DNA of 11,026 nt from Pavlovales sp. CCMP2436. Its lineage: Eukaryota > Haptophyta > Pavlovophyceae > Pavlovales. The position numbers and the translations under genes are program-made. The notes beneath the pieces are model-generated. The model did no database searches and was not told where the DNA came from. It worked only from the letters and a program-made list of their open reading frames with translations. The stretch spans positions 145,786 through 156,811 of the forward strand of contig MU631603.1 in assembly GCA_026770615.1 (NCBI GenBank). The letters run 5' to 3'. Shown here piece by piece: positions 7,020 to 11,026 of this stretch. The first letter of the stretch is position 1; the number at the start of each line of letters is the position of its first letter.

Positions 7020-7907
7020 CTACTGCCTTCGCGGCGCGGGGAAGAGGCGGATGAAGACGAGCGTGAGCATGAAGAGCAAAAGCACTACAATGCCTATCAG
7101 CCAGTTGGCGCAGCAGTTCTGGTGCATTCGCCGCCGCGTCTCCGCAATGCGCCGCGCCTCCGCGTCGACACGCGAGACGTTGAAGCTCGCCGCCGCGTCG
7201 GTGAGGTCGAGCGTGGCGTTGTCCGTGGCGAGCGCGCGCTGCGCGGCCAGCGAGTTCTGCTTGAGCCGCGCGACTAGTTCCGCTGTGTCCTCGAGCAGCG
7301 CACCGTGCGCGCGCCGCTGCATCTCGATCGCGGCTTGGTCGGACGCACTCGCCTCCTCGCCCGCCACCTTACCCGCGATTCGCCGGCGCGCTGTGTGTCG
7401 GCCCGCGCCGAGCGCCACAACGCCGCTCGCCGCTGCAGCGGCGGAGTCCGCCGATGCGGCGCCAAACAGGCGGGCGCGCAGGTCGTCATCGCCGCGCGGC
7501 TGCAGCTCGGCGCCCTCGGCGCCGCCGGGCTCCAGCAGCTCCTCGGCGGTGGCGAGGGCGGCTGCGGCACGCGCGACCGCGAGGAGGGGCGGGACCGCTC
7601 CGAACGGCGCAGGCCGCTCAGCGTCGAGAAGCTCGTCGAGAAGCCGTATCCGCCGGCGGCAGTCGTCCGCCTGGGCGGCGGAGAGCGCCTCGCCCTCGAG
7701 GTTGACGCGGCGGTGGAGCGCGTGCAGCCCGAGGAGGTGCGCGCGGAGCAGCTCGCGCTCAAGGTCCAGATCCGGCGCGAAGGCCAGCTGCTCGGTGCAG
7801 CGGAGCAGGCGCAGCAGGTTCACTGCGGCCACTTCAACGGTGTCGAAACCCTCGACGGCTGCCATGGATCCTTTCACGGTGTCGTCGAACCCGGATCTCG
7901 GGGCCAT
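7020..7907 (-). CDS. USE1: USE1-like SNARE (ER tail-anchored, Golgi-to-ER transport)
   Basis: A single uninterrupted frame of 295 residues, stop TAG. USE1 is the Qc-type SNARE of the ER membrane that receives COPI vesicles from the Golgi, working with syntaxin 18/Ufe1, Sec20, Sec22 and the Dsl1/NRZ tether. The N-terminal half is helical ([23 protein letters not shown]), as in the family. An Ala/Gly-rich linker follows, then the SNARE helix at about 197-262. The segment [14 protein letters not shown] and D229-N-A-T-L match the Use1 signature; the Asp corresponds to the residue that takes the usual Gln position at the zero layer in this family. The C-terminal anchor at about 269-289 ([20 protein letters not shown]) is followed by a short tail, PAPRRQ. 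A second Met at residue 15 begins MAAVEGF and could be the true start. Its divergent neighbour is delta-COP, 77 bp away. Annotation by similarity is strong at the C-terminus and weaker in the N-terminal half. Confidence 0.88.
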   Translation of the reverse strand: MAPRSGFDDTVKGSMAAVEGFDTVEVAAVNLLRLLRCTEQLAFAPDLDLERELLRAHLLGLHALHRRVNLEGEALSAAQADDCRRRIRLLDELLDAERPAPFGAVPPLLAVARAAAALATAEELLEPGGAEGAELQPRGDDDLRARLFGAASADSAAAAASGVVALGAGRHTARRRIAGKVAGEEASASDQAAIEMQRRAHGALLEDTAELVARLKQNSLAAQRALATDNATLDLTDAAASFNVSRVDAEARRIAETRRRMHQNCCANWLIGIVVLLLFMLTLVFIRLFPAPRRQ

Positions 7908-7984
7908 TTTTGCCCGACCGGTCCGCCATTGTTGCTGTCGTCCGAGGCCAACCGTGCGCCGGGCTCTCGCTTGTCGGAGGCGGC
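7908..7984. promoter_or_regulatory. Compact bidirectional promoter region between USE1 and delta-COP
   Basis: Only 77 bp separate the two start codons (119 bp if USE1 starts at its second Met). The stretch is GC-rich and has no TATA box or TA tract, unlike all other spacers in the window. It includes CCGCCATTGTTG in the middle. Both 5' untranslated regions and any core promoter elements must fit here or lie inside the opposing coding sequence. Confidence 0.55.
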
Positions 7985-10895
7985 ATGGTGTGCTTCTCGG
8001 TGGCCGTGCTCTCGAAGAGTGGCAAGGTGCTGGTGAGCCGCCAATTTGTCGACATGAGCCGCATCCGCATCGAGGGGCTCTACGCGGCCTTCCCGAAGCT
8101 GATCGGCACCGGCAACAAGCAGCACACCTTCGTGGAGACGGACAAGGTGCGCTACGTCTACCAGCCGGTGGAGTCGCTCTACTTCCTGATGATCACAAAC
8201 AAGCAGTCCAACATCATCGAGGACCTCGAGACCCTCCGCCTGCTCACAAAGCTAGTAAGCGCCTTTCTCGCTGCTGCGGCGTTCCCTCCCCGCCGATGCC
8301 GCGCCCATGCCGGGAGCGGAGGTCGGCCAGCTCGCGAGCTCGAGCGTTGGTGAGGGTTGGGAGATTGCTGAACTCGTTCGCCCCGCCCCGTCTCGCCGCT
8401 CATACCCCGCCACCCGATCCCCACCTCCGCGCGCCCTGCCCGCCCGCGCAGGCGCCCGAGTACTGCCACGGCATTGACGAGGAGTCGATCGTCAAACACC
8501 AGTTCGAGCTCATCTTTGCGCTGGACGAGGTGATCTCGCTCGGGTACAAGGAGAACGTGAACATGGTACACATCCGTGCCTTCACGGAGATGGAGTCGCA
8601 CGAAGAGAAGCTAGCCAACATGATCAAGGCGAGCAAGATCAACGAGGCCAAGGAGGTAACTGACTGTATATATTAGTGTAGGGGGGTTCGGGCTGGCGGT
8701 ACGTTTCAAGTTCAAGTCAGGCTGATCTTAGCGCTCCGACGCAGGCCCCTACGCGCTACGCCGAAGTGGGGAGCTGGTAGAAATGGTGGATGATGAGGAA
8801 GCCGAAAACAAAGCGCTGGCGTCGCTGCGTAACGCGGGGCCGCCCGACAGTGCGCGAGCAAGCGAGTCCATTGGTGATCCCAGCGGTGACGTATCGCTGG
8901 GAAGCGATGGGGTTTTGAATGTCGAGAACTCGTTTGCGCGTGCAGGGCGCGGGCCGCAGCGCGGGGGCGCGGTGGAAGGACTAGTTGAAGAAGGAGCCGA
9001 ATGAGCCAAACCAGGCAACACGAGGCCGTCCGGCCGAGCGCGAGCGAGCGAGTTCATTGGTGGTCTCACCGTCGGCGTGTTGCTAGGAAGCGACGGTTTA
9101 TTGAATGCCGTGAACTCGTTCGCGCGTGCGGAGCGTGGACTGCAGCGCGGGGGCGCGTTGGAAGGACTGGTTGAAGAAGGAGCCGAAGGAGCCGAGACGT
9201 CGAGCGCGAGCGAGTCCACTTGATGGCGGGTTTGGGTTTGGAATGCCATGAACTTTTTCGCGCGCGCATGGCGCGAGCAACCGCGCGGAGGCGTGGTGGA
9301 TGAGGTAGTAGATGAAGCGTCCGTGATGGAGGTGGGCGATAGCAGTGCGTACAACAGCTTTGCGAGGCAGCCCATCGGGCTGCCTCGCGAGCGGGCAGCG
9401 CGATCCGGCCGTTTCAGGATGGCGAAGAAATTAATGTAGCCGAGTCATATTATATAATTTATTCCGCTCGAGTCCTCTCATCGTCGTCGGTTCATAACGA
9501 CGTCACTTCCGCAAGTGAACCCGCCGTTCCAGCAGGTCTTCAGCTGCGCCTGTGCTTCGAACCTGTGTGAACTGAGTTCATAGCTAACAGGCGGTCTGAC
9601 TATTTGACTGACTTTCCGGCTGTCTGCTTGTGTGCTTGTCTGGCTGTTTGCCGCGCAGGAGATGAAGCGGAAGGTGACACAGATCGACAAGCAGAAGGCG
9701 GAGCAGCGCAAGGGCGGCGACGGCGGCATGGCGATGGCCTCGATGGAGGGCTTTGGCCGTATGCTCAGCGACTCAACATCCTCGCTGCCGATGGTCTCCC
9801 CGATGGCAGGCACGGACTACCGCCCCCCCGAGGACTACGCCAAGAGCATGGCCTCGTTGCCCACGAAATCGCTCAAGGCGGGTGGGGCTTTTTCTTTTTT
9901 CTTCTTCTTTTTAATGATTACTGCTACCTCTGCTACTACTGCTACTACTGCTACTGCTGCGACTGCTGCTACTGCTGCTACTGCTGCTACTGCTACTGCT
10001 TCTATCGCTACTGCTACTGATGCTACTACTACTACCACGACTGCTATTACTACGACTGCTATAACTACAAATGCTTTTTTATTAAGCATTATATTATATA
10101 CATATTATTACTGTATTTAGGCAGCGGTATGCAACTCGGCAAGAAGAACACAAAGGTCGATTTAATGGCAGCCATACTGCTACATGCATATATAACCATA
10201 TTATTATTATTATCATATTTAGGCGGCGGTATGCAGCTCGGCAAGAAGAACGCAAAAGTCGATCTCGTGGCCGCCTTACTGCTACAATATATATATGGCC
10301 AGCGTATATATACATACATACATTCATTGATGGATACATATTTAACCATATTATTATTCTCATTTGTAGGCGGCGGCATGCAGCTCGGCAAGAAGAACAC
10401 AAAGGTCGACTTAATGGCAGCCATGGCGAGCGAGGGCGCCATCGTGCCCTCGCCGGTGCCGGGGGCCCGCCCCATTGCCGCGGCTACCGGGGTGGCGGCG
10501 GCGGCGGCGGCGTCTGGCGCGCTGCAGCTAAACGTGGAGGAAAAGGTATCGCTTAAAATATATCGCTTAAAACAGGGGTATTATTCGTATTCGTATTCAT
10601 GTTCTTATACGGTCGTGACAGAGCCTCGATGTGAAGATACGATTAGAATGATTCTCATCATTGTTGTATTCTTACTTCCTTCTACCACCCCTGCTGCATG
10701 ACTGATGTCTGATGTTGAACCATGCTGAGCCGCTAATATATATATATATAATATAAAAATATCGCGGCGGTGCTTGGGCGCGACGGCGGGGTACAGAGTC
10801 TCGAGGTAAAGGGAGACTTGCAACTGCTCGTCTCAAACCCCGCCGTGGGCAAGCTGAGCGTGGCGGTGTCGTTCGGGGAGAACGCGGGCTTCCAG
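7985..10895 (+). CDS. ARCN1: Coatomer subunit delta (delta-COP/archain), 5' part, five exons
   Basis: Delta-COP is a subunit of the adaptor-like half of the COPI coat, which buds vesicles from Golgi to ER. Exons: 7985-8254, 8452-8655, 9659-9881, 10370-10545 and about 10761-10895, giving 336 residues; the C-terminal mu-homology domain lies beyond the window. Residues 1-140 form the longin domain: [37 protein letters not shown] and EDLETLRLL in exon 1, then [12 protein letters not shown] and [20 protein letters not shown] in exon 2. Exon 3 starts EMKRK, completing the conserved charged helix. Exon 4 carries the conserved linker motif [10 protein letters not shown] then SEG. Exon 5 begins the next domain with [14 protein letters not shown]. 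The ATG at 7985 matches the family start ([14 protein letters not shown]) in context GGCGGCATGG. Introns 1, 2 and 4 are phase 0 and intron 3 is phase 1. Intron 4 lacks a usable AG acceptor, so the exon 5 start is inferred from protein alignment. Exon 4 has two extra partial copies upstream. Confidence 0.9.
8255..8451 (+). other. Delta-COP intron 1 (197 bp)
   Basis: The donor is CTA|GTAAGC and the acceptor CGCGCAG|GCG. It is phase 0. Joining gives LLTKL-APEYC, matching the spacing of the conserved PEYC motif in delta-COP. It is GC-rich with a C-rich 3' half and, unlike the later introns, has no repeat elements. Confidence 0.85.
8783..9439 (+). repeat. Degenerate frame-preserving repeat array inside delta-COP intron 2
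   Basis: The motif encoding N-S/F-F-A-R recurs four times, with AAC codons at 8927, 9113, 9251 and 9353. Spacings of 186, 138 and 102 bp are all multiples of three and all copies share one plus-strand frame. The first two units also share QRGGA-(V/L)-EGLVEEGAE, and a GSDG word precedes their NSFARA. Two in-frame stops (9002 and 9221) break the plus frame. The minus strand is open for 208 codons (9375-8749) over the same DNA. This is either a decayed repeat-protein gene nested in the intron or a minisatellite-like array. No family is recognised. Confidence 0.6.
9362..9388. repeat. 12-bp perfect hairpin at the end of the intron 2 array
   Basis: GCGAGGCAGCCC (9362-9373) and GGGCTGCCTCGC (9377-9388) are exact reverse complements around ATC. 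It overlaps the fourth NSFAR unit, whose sequence departs from the others just at this point. Confidence 0.7.
9915..10070 (+). repeat. Imperfect CTG/CTA trinucleotide microsatellite in intron 3
   Basis: About 150 bp of ACTGCTACTGCTGCTACTGC-type sequence, preceded by a T-rich tract. In the frame entering from exon 3 it encodes a Thr/Ala run and has no stop until the TAG at 10118-10120, which is itself the first candidate acceptor. The word ACTGCTAC reappears in the tails of the exon 4 partial copies. Confidence 0.8.
10121..10175 (+). repeat. Exon 4 head, copy 1 (partial duplicate)
   Basis: 55 bases after TTTAG match the start of exon 4 (10370-10424) at 51 positions. It encodes [18 protein letters not shown]. 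Of four differences, three are silent (GGT for GGC, CAA for CAG, GAT for GAC) and one changes Gly to Ser. After the match the sequence becomes AT-rich (ATACTGCTACATGCATATA). Confidence 0.85.
10223..10277 (+). repeat. Exon 4 head, copy 2 (partial duplicate)
   Basis: Follows TTTAG, 102 bp after copy 1 and 147 bp before the true exon. It encodes [18 protein letters not shown]. Silent differences from exon 4 include GGT, AAA, GAT, CTC for TTA, and GCC. Two changes alter residues (Thr to Ala, Met to Val). Its tail (TTACTGCTACAATATATATA) resembles the tail of copy 1. Confidence 0.85.
10546..10760 (+). other. Delta-COP intron 4 (about 215 bp) without a canonical acceptor
   Basis: The donor is GAAAAG|GTATCG. 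Protein alignment requires the downstream exon to start at ATCGCGGCGGTGCTTGGG (EEK then [10 protein letters not shown]), but there is no AG between 10730 and that point. The nearest AG (10728-10729) lies inside a repeat element and would bring in-frame TAA codons at 10734 and 10749. TATCGC occurs at the donor (10547-10552) and at the exon 5 edge (10760-10765), so the exact join is ambiguous. Confidence 0.6.
10642..10736 (-). mobile_element. Interspersed repeat copy forming most of intron 4's 3' half
   Basis: On the plus strand the copy begins ATTAGAAT, passes through CTACCACCCCTGCTGC and ends with GTTGAACCATGCTGAGCCGC followed by TA repeats. This is the same order as the minus-orientation element at 2945-3058, with divergence and a deletion in the middle. 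Its (TA)n flank abuts the exon 5 edge. Confidence 0.55.
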
Positions 10896-11000
10896 GTGAG
10901 CCGTATGGAAGTTTGCTCTTAAACACTAAGAAGTTATTCCGTCTGGCGAGGTACCAAAAATAAAAAGTGTCGTCCGGGAAGAACCTGGGCTTCCAGATGC
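10896..11000 (+). other. Start of delta-COP intron 5 with a copied exon 5 end
   Basis: The donor is TTCCAG|GTGAGC. At 10967-10996 a 30-base segment matches the last 30 bases of exon 5 (10866-10895) at 26 positions, ending in the same GGGCTTCCAG. The donor GTGAGC is replaced there by ATGC. The copy sits 101 bp downstream of the original. Confidence 0.65.
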
Positions 11001-11026
11001 CCCCCCCCCCCCCCCCCCCCCCCCCC
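11000..11026. other. Homopolymer C run at the window end
   Basis: 27 consecutive C residues end the window. This is most simply a sequencing or assembly artefact, or unresolved low-complexity sequence at a contig end. It cuts off delta-COP. Confidence 0.8.

Larger units (their letters stand above)
8656..9658 (+). other. Delta-COP intron 2 (1003 bp)
   Basis: The donor is GAG|GTAACT and the acceptor CCGCGCAG|GAG. It is phase 0; joining gives NEAKE-EMKRK, as the family predicts. About 650 bp of it is a degenerate repeat array (listed separately), followed by AT-rich sequence and a C/T-rich tract before the acceptor. Confidence 0.85.
9882..10369 (+). other. Delta-COP intron 3 (up to 488 bp) with three possible acceptors
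   Basis: The donor is GCGG|GTGGGG and the intron is phase 1 (Gly codon split G|GC). Possible acceptors are TTTAG at 10120, TTTAG at 10222 and TGTAG at 10369, each followed by a copy of the exon 4 head. Choosing the last gives the sequence expected of delta-COP ([17 protein letters not shown] and on to SEG). Confidence 0.75.

Noticed and set aside
7910..7984. In-frame upstream extension of delta-COP from 7910
   Set aside because: It begins at TTG, not ATG, and adds residues absent from the family. The ATG at 7985 matches the conserved start.
7051..8676. Long plus-strand open frame (541 codons) across USE1 and delta-COP exons 1-2
   Set aside because: It overlaps the minus-strand USE1 gene and the correct delta-COP frame. 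Its composition (Ser/Arg/Ala runs) is typical of a GC-rich shadow frame.
10129..10369. Treating the exon 4 copies as separate complete alternative exons
   Set aside because: Copies 1 and 2 have no convincing donor site after the matched segment, so alternative acceptor use or simple duplication is more likely than mutually exclusive exons.
11000..11026. Poly-C as a biological element or telomere
   Set aside because: A pure homopolymer at the exact end of the sequence is better explained as a technical artefact. Known telomere repeats are not homopolymers.

Overview
The window is nuclear DNA from a eukaryote. It carries GC-rich exons, GT-AG introns, AT-rich introns and spacers with (TA)n tracts, and many short interspersed repeats. 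The mix of very GC-rich coding sequence, compact genes and repeat-laden spacers suggests a unicellular alga such as a haptophyte or a stramenopile, but nothing here fixes the lineage. The last 27 bases are all C and look like a contig end or an assembly artefact.

Three genes can be recognised, and all three act in vesicle traffic. (1) RABIF/MSS4, a small zinc-binding Rab exchange factor or chaperone, lies on the minus strand at 2587-2027 in two exons. (2) USE1, an ER-resident tail-anchored SNARE, lies on the minus strand at 7907-7020 and has no intron. (3) ARCN1, the delta subunit of the COPI coat, starts on the plus strand at 7985 and runs off the right end, with five exons visible. USE1 and delta-COP are divergent, with only 77 bp between their start codons. 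Both act in Golgi-to-ER retrograde transport, so the pair looks like a co-expressed unit driven by one short bidirectional promoter.

Layout: 1-151 holds an open minus-strand frame cut by the window edge, possibly a partial exon. 152-2026 has no recognisable gene but carries a striking long hairpin at 896-976. 2027-2587 is MSS4. 2588-6840 is mostly repeat territory. It contains an interspersed element family (core AGCGGCTCAGCATGGTTCAA) in both orientations beside (TA)n tracts, a 58-bp perfect palindrome, a recent 204-bp direct duplication, a 60-bp direct repeat and a few unidentified small open frames. 6841-7019 is the USE1 3' flank. 7020-10895 is the USE1/delta-COP pair. 10896-11026 is delta-COP intron sequence ending in poly-C.

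The most unusual signal is inside delta-COP. The start of exon 4, including its 3' splice site, is present three times in a row. All three copies are in frame with each other and with exon 3, and most differences between them are silent. The next intron consists largely of a member of the interspersed repeat family, and no AG exists where its 3' splice site is needed. The 3' end of exon 5 is also copied 101 bp downstream, and the start-codon region of MSS4 is copied about 205 bp upstream. Together these suggest repeated duplication of exon edges in this genome.
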